From the NCBI GenBank assembly GCA_036380055.1, contig DASVFM010000001.1, positions 1 to 64,000 of the forward strand: a stretch of 64,000 nt of DNA, written 5' to 3'. A program made the position numbers and the translations under genes. Below, piece after piece: positions 26,820 through 35,105 of the stretch (the first letter of the stretch is position 1; each line of letters starts with the position of its first letter). A model generated the notes under the pieces. The model saw only the letters and a list, made by a program, of their open reading frames with translations. It did not search any database and was not told where the DNA came from. Origin of the DNA: PALSA-1003 sp036380055. GTDB taxonomy: Bacteria > Pseudomonadota > Gammaproteobacteria > Burkholderiales > Casimicrobiaceae.

Positions 26820-27362
26820 GTGAGGGTAGTTCCGACCGCTCTGCCGGACGTCCTGCTGATCGAGCCCTCCGTCTTCGGCGACCAGCGGGGGTTTTTCTTC
26901 GAGAGCTGGAACCGCCGCGCGTTCAGCGAAGCCGGCGTGGAAGCCGAATTCGTGCAGGACAATCACTCGCGGTCCGGACACAACGTGCTGCGCGGCTTGC
27001 ACTATCAGATCGAGCACGCGCAGGGCAAGCTCGTGCGGGTATGCGCGGGTGCGGTCTTCGATGTCGCCGTAGACATCCGCCGCAGCTCGCCCACCTTCGG
27101 CCGCTGGGTGGGGATGGAGCTTTCGGTCGAGAATAGGCGCATGCTCTGGATCCCGCCCGGCTTCGCCCACGGCTTCCTCGTGGTGTCCGACAGCGCGGAG
27201 TTCCTGTACAAGACGACCGACTACTGGTACCCCGAACACGAGCGCACGCTGCTTTGGAACGAGCCGGCGCTCGCGATCGAATGGCCGCTCGACGGGCCGC
27301 CGACTGTCGCGGCGAAGGATGCCGCCGGTCGGCCACTTGCATCGGCTGATCTCTACCCGTAG
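26820..27362 (+). CDS. rfbC: dTDP-4-dehydrorhamnose 3,5-epimerase
   Basis: RfbC (RmlC) epimerises C3 and C5 of the keto sugar in dTDP-L-rhamnose synthesis. The 180-residue cupin protein has the motifs VFGDQRGFFFESW, FVQDNHSRSGHNVLRGLHYQ (with the catalytic His of GLHYQ), WVGMELSVENRRMLWIPPGFAHGF and YLYKTTDYWYPEHE-like segments, with normal length. The start is GTG at 26820, six bases after the rfbA stop. Confidence 0.96.
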   Translation: MRVVPTALPDVLLIEPSVFGDQRGFFFESWNRRAFSEAGVEAEFVQDNHSRSGHNVLRGLHYQIEHAQGKLVRVCAGAVFDVAVDIRRSSPTFGRWVGMELSVENRRMLWIPPGFAHGFLVVSDSAEFLYKTTDYWYPEHERTLLWNEPALAIEWPLDGPPTVAAKDAAGRPLASADLYP

Positions 27363-27366
27363 GCCG

Positions 27367-28236
27367 ATGGAGCGGCCGACGATCCTCGTTACCGGCGCGC
27401 AGGGGCAGCTCGGATTTGAACTCGCGCGACTGCTCCCGGCACACGGTGAAGTCACCGCGGTCGACCGCGCTCAGCTCGAGCTAGGCAATCCCGATGCGAT
27501 CCGGAGCATGCTGCGAGCGCTGCGGCCGCAATTGATCGTCAACGCGGCCGCCTACACTGCGGTCGATCAGGCCGAGGACGAACCCGAAGCTGCGGAGGCG
27601 ATCAATGCGCGGGCGCCCGGAGTCATCGCTGAAGAGGCGAAGCGACTCGGCGCCCTGCTTGTCCACTATTCAACCGACTACGTCTTCGACGGGACCGCGT
27701 CGGTTCCGTATCCGGAGAGTGCAACGCCGAATCCAGTGAACGCCTACGGGCGCAGCAAGTGGCTGGGGGAGCAGGCGGTGCTCGCGAGCGGTGCCGCGAG
27801 TCTCATCCTGCGCACGAGCTGGGTGTACGGGCTCCGGGGACGAAATTTTTTGCTGACGATTCGTCGCCTCGCCGTGCAAAACCAGGAGCTAAGGATCGTT
27901 GCCGATCAGCTCGGTGTTCCGAACTGGAGTCACGCAGTGGCTCGGGCCACGACCGCGCTCGTCGGGCTCGGGCTCGACCGGCTGGTCGAGCGCGCCGGGA
28001 TCTATCACCTGAGCGCGCGAGGCAGCACGAGCTGGTTCGAGTTCGCACAGGCCATCGTCGGCCCGGTCGACAAGCCGCGCGTCGTCCCGATCAAGACTTC
28101 CGAATACCCGACGCCTGCGCGCCGCCCGGCCTACGCGGTACTCGCGACCGAAAAGCTCGAGCAGGTGTTCGGGCTGTCGCTCGAGCACTGGCGCGAGGCA
28201 CTTGCCCAGTGCCTCGCGAGTGAGAACCCGGGCTAG
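27367..28236 (+). CDS. rfbD: dTDP-4-dehydrorhamnose reductase
   Basis: RfbD (RmlD) reduces the keto group to give dTDP-L-rhamnose. The 289-residue product has the nucleotide site TGAQGQLG (residues 9-16), NAAAYTAVDQAEDEPE, VHYSTDYVFDG, catalytic YGRSKWLGE (Tyr-xxx-Lys), LRTSWVYG and RPAYAVLAT near the end. The ATG at 27367 directly follows rfbC and is preferred over one 48 bases upstream. It is the last gene of the rfbBACD cassette and converges with the cytochrome gene one base away. Confidence 0.95.
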   Translation: MERPTILVTGAQGQLGFELARLLPAHGEVTAVDRAQLELGNPDAIRSMLRALRPQLIVNAAAYTAVDQAEDEPEAAEAINARAPGVIAEEAKRLGALLVHYSTDYVFDGTASVPYPESATPNPVNAYGRSKWLGEQAVLASGAASLILRTSWVYGLRGRNFLLTIRRLAVQNQELRIVADQLGVPNWSHAVARATTALVGLGLDRLVERAGIYHLSARGSTSWFEFAQAIVGPVDKPRVVPIKTSEYPTPARRPAYAVLATEKLEQVFGLSLEHWREALAQCLASENPG

Positions 28237-28237
28237 G

Positions 28238-28882
28238 TCAATGCAGCCCGGCGGCGTACTCGGCCACCGCGCGCATCTCCTGGTCGCTCATCCTGCCCGC
28301 GACCTGGGCCATGATTCGCCCATTGAGATCTTTGCCTTCCTTATCCATTCCGCGCTCACCGGTCTTGAATGCCTTGAGCTGCGCGTAGGCGTAGTCGGCG
28401 TATTGCCCGGAAAGGCGGGGATAGCGCGAGGGAATGCCGACGCCTGTTGGTGTGTGGCAGCCGGCGCACGCAGGCACGCCGGTGGCAGTGTTTCCTCCGC
28501 GGTAGAGCTTTTGTCCCGCAGCGACGAGCGCCGGGTCGTGCGCAGCCCCCGCCTTGGGCAGCTGCTGTGAGAAGTACACGCCGAGCGCTCTCATGTCTTC
28601 CGGAGAAAGGCCTGCTGCCATTCCCGCCATCACAGGATTGCTGCGTACGCCGCTTTTGAAGTGACTGAGCTGCAGCGTAAGATACTCGGCCTGCTGACCG
28701 GCCAGATTGGGGTTCGCAGCGGTTGGACTGTTACCGTCCGCTCCGTGGCAGGCGGCGCACACCGAGTTGACTATCTGTCCGGCTTTGGCGAGGTCGGGCT
28801 TGCCGCCCGGCGCCTGGCCCCAGGCGAGCCCTGCTGAGCAGACAATGCTCCATAACGTGGCCAGCAAAAGCGCAATTCGCAT
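28238..28882 (-). CDS. Cytochrome c4, dihaem
   Basis: This secreted electron carrier of 214 residues has a signal peptide ending near LAWGQA (residue 24) and two haem c sites, CAACH (about residues 42-46) and CAGCH in the second half. The two halves are repeats of one fold, as in cytochrome c4 (for example NPNLAGQQAEYLTLQLSHFKSG in half one and YPRLSGQYADYAYAQLKAFKTGER in half two). It probably passes electrons to a terminal oxidase in the periplasm. Cytochrome c4 divergent from engB is a common betaproteobacterial arrangement. Confidence 0.93.
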   Translation of the reverse strand: MRIALLLATLWSIVCSAGLAWGQAPGGKPDLAKAGQIVNSVCAACHGADGNSPTAANPNLAGQQAEYLTLQLSHFKSGVRSNPVMAGMAAGLSPEDMRALGVYFSQQLPKAGAAHDPALVAAGQKLYRGGNTATGVPACAGCHTPTGVGIPSRYPRLSGQYADYAYAQLKAFKTGERGMDKEGKDLNGRIMAQVAGRMSDQEMRAVAEYAAGLH

Positions 28883-29011
28883 TCCCCGACTCCCTGAAAC
28901 CGCCCTGAAGGGTTGTTTTCCATTCGCCGCGCGCTAGCGCTGATCCCGCGAGCGCCGAAACAGGCTGTGCATTCTACCGAAAACGCGCTTCAGGGCGCAG
29001 ATGAGCCCAAG

Positions 29012-29737
29012 GTGCTTGGCGACTCGCTCTCCCGGCGGCCCAGCCCATTTGCGGGCGCGGTCTTTCTCACTACCGTCGCAGATTTGACGCAACTTCCCAG
29101 CGGAGGCGCGCCGGAAGTCGCGTTTGCGGGGCGTTCCAACGCAGGCAAATCCTCGGCGATCAACGCGCTCGTCGGGCGGGCAGGTCTGGCCCGAGTGAGT
29201 CGCACGCCGGGCCGAACACAGCATTTGAACTTTTTTCAATTGTCCAAGGGGGCGCTGCTCGTGGACCTCCCGGGCTACGGTTACGCGGCAGCTTCGGAGC
29301 AGGCACGGAGGAAGTGGGCACAGCTCGTGACGCGCTATTTGTCTGCGCGCGCATCGCTCGTCGGCCTCGTTCTCATCGCGGATAGCCGGCACCCACTTAC
29401 ACGGCTCGATCATCAGCTGCTGGACTGGTTTCTCCCGTCGAATCTCCCCGTGCATGTCTTACTGACCAAGGCTGACAAATTGATTGCACGGGAGCGAGCG
29501 CTCGCCCTCGATCGCGCACGTGAAGCGCTCGTCCGCTTCCATTCGGATCGCACGCAGCAGCTCTCAGCGCAACTCTTCTCTTCTTCACATCGATGGGGAG
29601 TCGCCGAGGCAACGGAGGCGATCGGCGCATGGCTCGCTCGCATCCGTTGCGACGACACAAAAAGAAAGGCCCCGGCATCAAGGGGAGTGACACGGGGCCG
29701 AAAACGCCCTGCGATTGGTGAAGACTCACAACCGTAG
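29012..29737 (+). CDS. engB: Ribosome biogenesis GTP-binding protein EngB (YihA/YsxC)
   Basis: EngB is an essential GTPase for 50S subunit assembly. The G motifs are present: G1 GRSNAGKSS, G2-region SRTPGRTQHLNFF, G3 DLPGYGYA, G4 LTKADK and G5-region SSSHRWG. The start is uncertain because no in-frame ATG exists near the N-terminus. GTG 29012 places the usual short lead before FAGAVFLTTV; GTG 28967 and TTG 28913 would lengthen it. The C-terminus is odd: about 30 basic residues (CDDTKRKAPASRGVTRGRKR and on) extend past the normal end, and their DNA forms the hairpins of a possible small RNA on the other strand. Confidence 0.9.
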   Translation: MLGDSLSRRPSPFAGAVFLTTVADLTQLPSGGAPEVAFAGRSNAGKSSAINALVGRAGLARVSRTPGRTQHLNFFQLSKGALLVDLPGYGYAAASEQARRKWAQLVTRYLSARASLVGLVLIADSRHPLTRLDHQLLDWFLPSNLPVHVLLTKADKLIARERALALDRAREALVRFHSDRTQQLSAQLFSSSHRWGVAEATEAIGAWLARIRCDDTKRKAPASRGVTRGRKRPAIGEDSQP

Positions 29738-29763
29738 GGCACCCGCTCAGGGAGGAAAGCGGG
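29659..29763 (-). ncRNA. Candidate small RNA or 3' end: three stacked hairpins with U-tail
   Basis: Read on the minus strand, three hairpins follow each other. The first is CCCGCT/AGCGGG (29742-29763). The second is a longer one closed by GCCCT/AGGGC (29706-29740). The last has a seven-pair stem GGCCCCG/CGGGGCC (29668-29699) with an 18-base loop, followed by TTTCTTTTT, the form of an intrinsic terminator. No minus-strand protein gene lies just to the right, where hemB runs the other way, so the terminator has no obvious protein-coding source. The 5' end and promoter were not found. I cannot match it to a known RNA family. Confidence 0.4.
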
Positions 29764-29917
29764 AGACGTTACAACCGTCCGTTAATGAGACCGTGCTCTG
29801 TACGCGGAGTTCCGCGGATCAATTAAATCGCTTCGCCCGGTCGAGCGCGCGGGTATATTCGACTGGAATGGGAAGCTTGCTGCGAGGCGCGCGCACGGGC
29901 TAGGATGCGAGTTGTCC

Positions 29918-30919
29918 ATGCGCTTCACAGGGAAATTCCCAGAGCGGCGGCCGCGCCGCATGCGCCGCGACGCTTTTTCGCGGCGGCTGATGCGCGAGCA
30001 TCGCGTCGATGCGGCAGACCTGATACTTCCAGTCTTCGTTCAGAGCGGCAAGAAGCAGGCGAAGGCCGTGCCTTCGCTCCCCGGCGTGTCACGCAAGAGC
30101 GTCGACCTGCTCTTCGAGGACGCGGAGCGCTGCGTCGAGCTCGGCGTCCCGGCGATGGCCTTGTTTCCGGTGATCCCGGCAGAATCCAAGTCGCTCGATG
30201 CTGCGGAGGCCTGGAACTCGAAAGGCCTCGTACCACGCACCGTGCGGGCCCTCAAGGAGCGCTTTCCTGCGCTCGGCATCATCACCGACGTCGCGTTGGA
30301 TCCGTATACGAGTCACGGGCAGGATGGGCTCCTTGACGATACCGGCTACGTCGCCAACGACCTGACGGTGGAGGCGCTTACGCGCCAGGCGCTGTCGCAT
30401 GCGCAGGCGGGCGCCGACATCGTCGCGCCTTCGGACATGATGGACGGACGCGTAGGCGCTCTGCGCGCGGCGCTGGATCGAGCCGGCTTCGAGAGGACGC
30501 GCATTCTCGCCTACTCGGCGAAATACGCGTCGAACTTCTACGGGCCATTTCGTGACGCGGTCGGATCGGCGACCAACCTCGCCGGGGGCGACAAGTACAC
30601 CTACCAGATGGACCCGGGCAACTCGGACGAGGCGCTGTGGGAGGTTTACCTCGATTTGCAGGAAGGCGCCGACATGGTGATGGTGAAGCCGGGCCTGCCG
30701 TACCTCGATATCGTTCGCCGCGTGAAGGAAAGCTTCGGCGTACCCACCGCCGTATACCAGGTGAGCGGCGAGTACGCGATGCTCAAGGCGGCCGCGCAGC
30801 GTGGTTGGCTCGACGAGCGAGCCTGCGTCATGGAGACGTTGCTTGCATTCAAGCGCGCCGGGGCCGACGCGATTCTCACTTACTTTGCGCTCGCCGCAGC
30901 GGCGTGGCTGAGTGCCTGA
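29918..30919 (+). CDS. hemB: Delta-aminolevulinic acid dehydratase (porphobilinogen synthase), Mg type
   Basis: HemB condenses two 5-aminolevulinate molecules into porphobilinogen. The 333-residue product has the two active-site lysines in AYSAKYASNF (K202) and MVKPGLPYLDI (K257). The zinc triad of animal and E. coli enzymes is replaced: the segment VALDPYTSHGQDG has Ala126, Asp128 and Asp136 where zinc enzymes have cysteines, so it is of the Mg-dependent, zinc-free class known from Pseudomonas. ATG 29918 is used; TTG 29912 with AGGA six bases upstream is an alternative. A TATATT -10-like box lies at 29854-29859. Confidence 0.96.
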   Translation: MRFTGKFPERRPRRMRRDAFSRRLMREHRVDAADLILPVFVQSGKKQAKAVPSLPGVSRKSVDLLFEDAERCVELGVPAMALFPVIPAESKSLDAAEAWNSKGLVPRTVRALKERFPALGIITDVALDPYTSHGQDGLLDDTGYVANDLTVEALTRQALSHAQAGADIVAPSDMMDGRVGALRAALDRAGFERTRILAYSAKYASNFYGPFRDAVGSATNLAGGDKYTYQMDPGNSDEALWEVYLDLQEGADMVMVKPGLPYLDIVRRVKESFGVPTAVYQVSGEYAMLKAAAQRGWLDERACVMETLLAFKRAGADAILTYFALAAAAWLSA

Positions 30920-30925
30920 GCCGGC

Positions 30926-31534
30926 CTAGCGCTCCTCCTGCGGAGCAAGAAGACTGCGCAGCTGCGCCAGGTTGAGGCGATCCTCGCCCTCGACGGCTCG
31001 CTCTCGCCGCGGACGGTTGCGTCTCTCCGCAGGCGAAATGATCAGTAGCCGGAGCTCCCCGTGTGGATTCTCGACGCGGAGCTGGACTTGCATGGCCGGG
31101 CGGCCTGCGCGGCTTGGCGCTGGACCGTACTCGATCCCGGCGTTGATCAGGGCGAGTTCTACTGTTTTCGCGTCCTCGGCCTCGAGCTCAAGAAGAATGG
31201 CACTGTGTGCCGTTGCCCAGCCTGCCGCCACGGCGCCGGTCAGCACCGGCTTCCACTCCGAGAGCCGTTCCATCCATCGCAGGGCATCGAGTCTCTGGGC
31301 CCGCAGTCGGGCGGGCTGCTCATCTTGCCGGAAGAGACTGTTGTAATCGCGCAACGCCTGCTCCACCTCTTCGTTGTCCGGGAGGGCTTCGCGGCCGGGC
31401 AGCCCCAGTTCGCGGCAGGCCTTGCGCTTGGCGGCGTACCAGTCCGTCAGGCCATGCTCGGCGATGAGCCTCGCCGCGGTCTGGGCGATGCGGGAGCGGT
31501 TCCGTCGGTAGCGTTCGGGGGTAGGGCGATCCAC
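30926..31534 (-). CDS. Conserved protein of unknown function downstream of mrcA
   Basis: The 202-residue product starts with GTG at 31534, seven bases after the mrcA stop, and is convergent with hemB. Its N-terminal 40 residues (RYRRNRSRIAQTAARLIAEHGLTDWYAAKRKACRELGLP) are basic and helical, reminiscent of a nucleic-acid binding helix bundle, but I recognise no named domain. The middle is mostly helical with LLELEAEDAKTVELALINAGIEYG, and the C-terminus is charged. No signal peptide or membrane segment is seen. Its position suggests transcription with mrcA. Function not assigned. Confidence 0.75.
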   Translation of the reverse strand: MDRPTPERYRRNRSRIAQTAARLIAEHGLTDWYAAKRKACRELGLPGREALPDNEEVEQALRDYNSLFRQDEQPARLRAQRLDALRWMERLSEWKPVLTGAVAAGWATAHSAILLELEAEDAKTVELALINAGIEYGPAPSRAGRPAMQVQLRVENPHGELRLLIISPAERRNRPRRERAVEGEDRLNLAQLRSLLAPQEER

Positions 31535-31540
31535 GGCTCG

Positions 31541-33862
31541 TCAAAAGAGCTGGTTGCGAATCTCGCCGGATGGGCGGGTCGCCCCGGGCGCGAGGGCGTC
31601 TTCGCTGCGGCCCGGCGGGAACTCGGAATAGAAGAACTCCGGAATACCGCCCCGATCCTCCGGGACGCGCAGGCCGGTTTCGGGGTCGATCCGGGCGACC
31701 TGAATACCATCGGGCTGCTCCAATGGCTGCTCGGGCACACCCTTGAGCACCTTCCCCATGAAGCTCATCCATATCGGCAGGGCAGCTACCGCGCCGGTTT
31801 CGCCGGGACCGAGCGATCTCGGCTGGTCGAAGCCGATCCACGCGATCGTGACGATCGATGCGTTGAAGCCGCAGAACCAGGCGTCCACGTTGTCGTTGGT
31901 CGTGCCCGTCTTACCCGCCAGATCCTGGCGGCCCAGCTGCATCGCCCGCACCGCTGTACCACCGCGCACCACGTCGCGCATCATCGTCGTCATGATGAAC
32001 GCGTTGCGGGTATCGATCACGCGCTCGGCGCCGTGCTCGGCAGTCGGCGGTTCGGCCTGGGACAGCGTATTCCCCTTCGCGTCTAGGACGCGATCGATCA
32101 GGAAAGGTGGGACCCGGTAGCCGCCGTTGGCAAAGATCGCGTATGCACCCAGCATCTGCAGCGGCGTTGCCGCCCCGGCGCCCAGGGCCATCGGCAGGTA
32201 AGGGGGGTGGAGCTTCGGGTCGAAGCCAAAGCGCGTGATGTAATCCTGGGCATACTGCGGGCCGATCGCCTGCATCACGCGGACGGTGACCAAGTTCTTG
32301 GATTTCATCAGGGCGGTGCGCAGGCGCATTCTGCCCTCGAATTTACCGTCGTAATTCTTCGGCTCCCAAGGGTCGCTGCCGGTTTGAGAGGCGTCGAAAT
32401 ACAGCGGCGCATCGTTCACCACCGTGGCCGGACTGAAGCCCTTCTCGAGAGCGGCGGAGTAGATGAAAGGCTTGAAGCTCGATCCCGGCTGCCGGAAGGC
32501 TTGAGTGACATGGTTGAACTTGCTTCGGTCGAAATCGAAGCCGCCGACCAATGCCAGGATGGCACCGTCGGAGGGCCGCCCCGAGACGAGCGCTGACTCG
32601 ACCTGCGGGAGCTGGGCGATTTGCCAGCGCCCTCGGTCGTCGCGACTGACGCGAATGATCGCCCCGCGCCGAATGCGGCTAGCGGCGGGCGTCTTGTCCT
32701 GCAACGCGCGAGCGCCGAAACGCAGACCGTCGCCGGTGATCTCGATGGTCTCGCCATCGCTGCGCATCGCCTTTACCGCGCTTACCGTCGCGTCCAGGAC
32801 GATCGCCGGGTCGAGATTGTCGCTATCGGACAGGTCGGAGAAAGCCCGGTCGAGTGCCTGGTCCAGCTCGGCTGGGTCTGACGGGAGGCTCACGAAGCCC
32901 TCGGGCCCGCGGTAGCCATGCCGACGATCGTACTCAAGAACTCCTCGCCGCACTGCAGCATAAGCCGCGTCCTGGTAAGCCTTCCGGATCGTTGTGAAGA
33001 CAGTGAGGCCACGGCTGTAGGATTCCTCGCCGTAGGCGTCAAAGATCGCCTGGCGAACCATCTCGGCGACGGAGTCGGCGTGGGCCGTAGTGTCGCGAAG
33101 GGTTTGGCGCACGACCAGCGCGGTGTCCTCGGCCTGTTTGAGCTGTGCATCCGTGATAAAGCGCAGATCCCGCATCCGATGGAGCACGTAGAGCTGCCTG
33201 AGGCGCGCCCGCTTTGGGTTCGCGACCGGGTTGTACGCCGAGGGCGCCTTCGGCAGGCCTGCCAGCATCGCAGCCTCGGCGACGTCGATCTGCGCGAGCG
33301 GCTTGCCGAAGTAGATCTGCGATGCTGCCGCGAAGCCGTAGGCACGCTGCCCGAGGAAGATCTGGTTCACGTAGAGTTCCAGGATCTCGTCCTTGGACAG
33401 GTTGGCTTCGATCTTGTAGGCGAGCAGTACCTCGCGCAGTTTGCGGGTGAGCGTCTTCTCTCGGGTCAGGAAGAAGTTTCTCGCGACCTGCATGGTGATC
33501 GTCCCGGCCCCCTGTTGAGTGCCGCTCGCGACGTTGGTCAGCGCCGCGCGCAGGACGGAAATGTAGTCAACCCCACCATGCTGATAGAACCGCTCGTCCT
33601 CAGCGGCCAGGATGGCCTGACGCATGACTTCGGGCACATCGTGGATCTTCACGATGGCTCGGCGCTCTTCTCCAAATTCGCCAAGCAGCTCGCCCTCGGC
33701 CGAAAGGATGCGAAGAGGGATCTTCGGCTGGTAGTCGGTCAGGACGTCCAGGGGGGGCAAAGTGGGATAAAGCAGCGCAAAAACAAAGGCCACCAGCAGG
33801 CCCCCGACGAGCGCCAGCCCAAAGAAGACGGACCCCAGATAGATAAGCCACCGCTTTAGCAT
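31541..33862 (-). CDS. mrcA: Penicillin-binding protein 1A (bifunctional peptidoglycan synthase)
   Basis: PBP1A polymerises and cross-links peptidoglycan at the outer face of the inner membrane. The ATG at 33862 gives 773 residues: a short cytoplasmic tail, one membrane anchor (IYLGSVFFGLALVGGLLVAF), the GT51 glycosyltransferase domain with catalytic Glu in AAEDERFYQHGG (E88) and GAGTITMQVARNFFL, an OB-like linker, and the transpeptidase domain. The penicillin motifs are SSFK (S461-K464), SKN (MKSKNLV) and KTGTTNDNVDAWF. An upstream ATG would add 38 hydrophobic residues and is not used. It is divergent from pilM, an arrangement shared with many gamma- and betaproteobacteria. Confidence 0.95.
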   Translation of the reverse strand: MLKRWLIYLGSVFFGLALVGGLLVAFVFALLYPTLPPLDVLTDYQPKIPLRILSAEGELLGEFGEERRAIVKIHDVPEVMRQAILAAEDERFYQHGGVDYISVLRAALTNVASGTQQGAGTITMQVARNFFLTREKTLTRKLREVLLAYKIEANLSKDEILELYVNQIFLGQRAYGFAAASQIYFGKPLAQIDVAEAAMLAGLPKAPSAYNPVANPKRARLRQLYVLHRMRDLRFITDAQLKQAEDTALVVRQTLRDTTAHADSVAEMVRQAIFDAYGEESYSRGLTVFTTIRKAYQDAAYAAVRRGVLEYDRRHGYRGPEGFVSLPSDPAELDQALDRAFSDLSDSDNLDPAIVLDATVSAVKAMRSDGETIEITGDGLRFGARALQDKTPAASRIRRGAIIRVSRDDRGRWQIAQLPQVESALVSGRPSDGAILALVGGFDFDRSKFNHVTQAFRQPGSSFKPFIYSAALEKGFSPATVVNDAPLYFDASQTGSDPWEPKNYDGKFEGRMRLRTALMKSKNLVTVRVMQAIGPQYAQDYITRFGFDPKLHPPYLPMALGAGAATPLQMLGAYAIFANGGYRVPPFLIDRVLDAKGNTLSQAEPPTAEHGAERVIDTRNAFIMTTMMRDVVRGGTAVRAMQLGRQDLAGKTGTTNDNVDAWFCGFNASIVTIAWIGFDQPRSLGPGETGAVAALPIWMSFMGKVLKGVPEQPLEQPDGIQVARIDPETGLRVPEDRGGIPEFFYSEFPPGRSEDALAPGATRPSGEIRNQLF

Positions 33863-33902
33863 GGGTGAATGAAACTTACCGGGGGGTGGGGCGGGACTCG
33901 CA

Positions 33903-33908
33903 ATTATA
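33903..33908 (-). promoter_or_regulatory. Candidate -10 box for mrcA
   Basis: A perfect TATAAT on the minus strand lies 40 bases before the mrcA ATG inside an AT-rich 150-base intergenic region. The -35 region at the right distance is weak (TTATTT), so this may need an activator or be only part of the promoter. Confidence 0.4.
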
Positions 33909-33947
33909 TGCAGGGTTAGAGGCCAAAATAAACTTGAAAAAAAGAAA

Positions 33948-33976
33948 TTGCCAAGGTTTATACTTGCTGCTAGCAT
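33948..33976 (+). promoter_or_regulatory. Candidate promoter for pilMNOPQ
   Basis: TTGCCA at 33948-33953 (5 of 6) and TAGCAT at 33971-33976 (4 of 6) with a 17-base spacer lie 36 bases before the pilM ATG, in the shared divergent region with mrcA. Confidence 0.42.
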
Positions 33977-34012
33977 TTAATGTAGTTTATATGTATTACG
34001 CCTAACCTTCCC

Positions 34013-35104
34013 ATGCTGAAGGAAAAACTCGGTTCGGCTTTTTCTTTTTTGCAAACGACCGCGCCGCCCCTGATCGGCGTGGACATCAGTTCGTCCGCGT
34101 TGAAGCTGGTTGAGCTCTCGGAGGGTGGAAAAGGTGTCTATCGCCTTGAGCGCTACGCGATCGAGCCACTGCCCAAGGACGTAGTGACCGACGGCAACAT
34201 CGCCAACCTCGACCAGGTGAGCGACGCGCTTCGTAGAGCTTACAAACGACTGGGCAGCCGCAACCGCAGTGTCGCCTTGGCGCTGCCGGCCGCCATGGTG
34301 ATCACCAAGAAGATCATCGTCCCTGCTGGGCAGACCGAGGAGGAGCTCGAGCTGCAGGTGGAAGCCGAAGCCAATCAGTACATCCCGTTCGCGCTCGACG
34401 AGGTCAACCTGGACTTCCAGATCCTCGGACCGGCGCCGAACAACCCCGACGAAGTCGAGGTTCTGATCGCCGCATCGCGCAAGGAAAAGGTCGAGGACCG
34501 GGTCGCCATCGTCGAAGCGGCCGGCCTGAAGCCGCGAGTGATGGACGTAGAATCCTACGCGACCGAGGAGATCTTCCAGATGATCGCGCCCTCGCTGCCG
34601 GCGAACGGGCGCGACCAGAACATCGCCTTGGTCGACATCGGCGCGCATGTGATGCACTTCTATGTCCTGCGCAACAACCAGATCCTCTTCTCCCGCGATC
34701 AGGCCTTCGGCGGCAACCAGTTGACGCATGAAATCCAGAGGGCGTTCAACCTCTCGCCGGAGGAGGCTGAATCCGCCAAGCGCAATGCCGGGTTGCCAGA
34801 GAATTATGACGCCGACGTGCTGCAGCCGTTCATGGAAACGCTTGCGCTCGAGATCACGCGGGCGTTGCAATTCTTCTTCACATCCACCTCTTACAGCCAG
34901 GTCGATCAGATAGTGCTTGCAGGAGGCTGCGCGTTGCTGCCCGGCCTCGACGAACTTGTGAGCAAACGCGCAGGCGTGAATACGATGGTGGCCAACCCGT
35001 TTGCGAACATGGGCGTGTCGGACCGGATCCGGCCCCGGCAGCTGGCGACAGATGCTCCGCTGCTGTTGATCGCCTGCGGGCTCGCCATGCGGAGCTTCGA
35101 CTGA
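34013..35104 (+). CDS. pilM: Type IV pilus assembly protein PilM (actin-like ATPase)
   Basis: PilM is the cytoplasmic ring protein that binds the PilN tail and links the pilus motor to the envelope complex. The 363-residue protein has the actin-like phosphate-1 motif IGVDISSSALKLVEL (about residues 23-37), IALVDIGAHVMHFYVL (phosphate 2) and VLAGGCALLPGLDELV (adenosine motif). The stretch ALPAAMVITKKIIVP and EAEANQYIPFALDEVNLDFQ are typical of PilM. It is first of the pilMNOPQ operon; the gap to pilN is one base. Confidence 0.96.
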   Translation: MLKEKLGSAFSFLQTTAPPLIGVDISSSALKLVELSEGGKGVYRLERYAIEPLPKDVVTDGNIANLDQVSDALRRAYKRLGSRNRSVALALPAAMVITKKIIVPAGQTEEELELQVEAEANQYIPFALDEVNLDFQILGPAPNNPDEVEVLIAASRKEKVEDRVAIVEAAGLKPRVMDVESYATEEIFQMIAPSLPANGRDQNIALVDIGAHVMHFYVLRNNQILFSRDQAFGGNQLTHEIQRAFNLSPEEAESAKRNAGLPENYDADVLQPFMETLALEITRALQFFFTSTSYSQVDQIVLAGGCALLPGLDELVSKRAGVNTMVANPFANMGVSDRIRPRQLATDAPLLLIACGLAMRSFD

Positions 35105-35105
35105 C

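Noticed and set aside
29700..29860. Possible 6S RNA in the engB-hemB gap
   Set aside because: A few short words resemble 6S (CCCTGAGC, CGGTTGTGAG), but the long closing stem joining 5' and 3' ends was not found, and the fold is three separate hairpins. Kept only as an unassigned candidate RNA.
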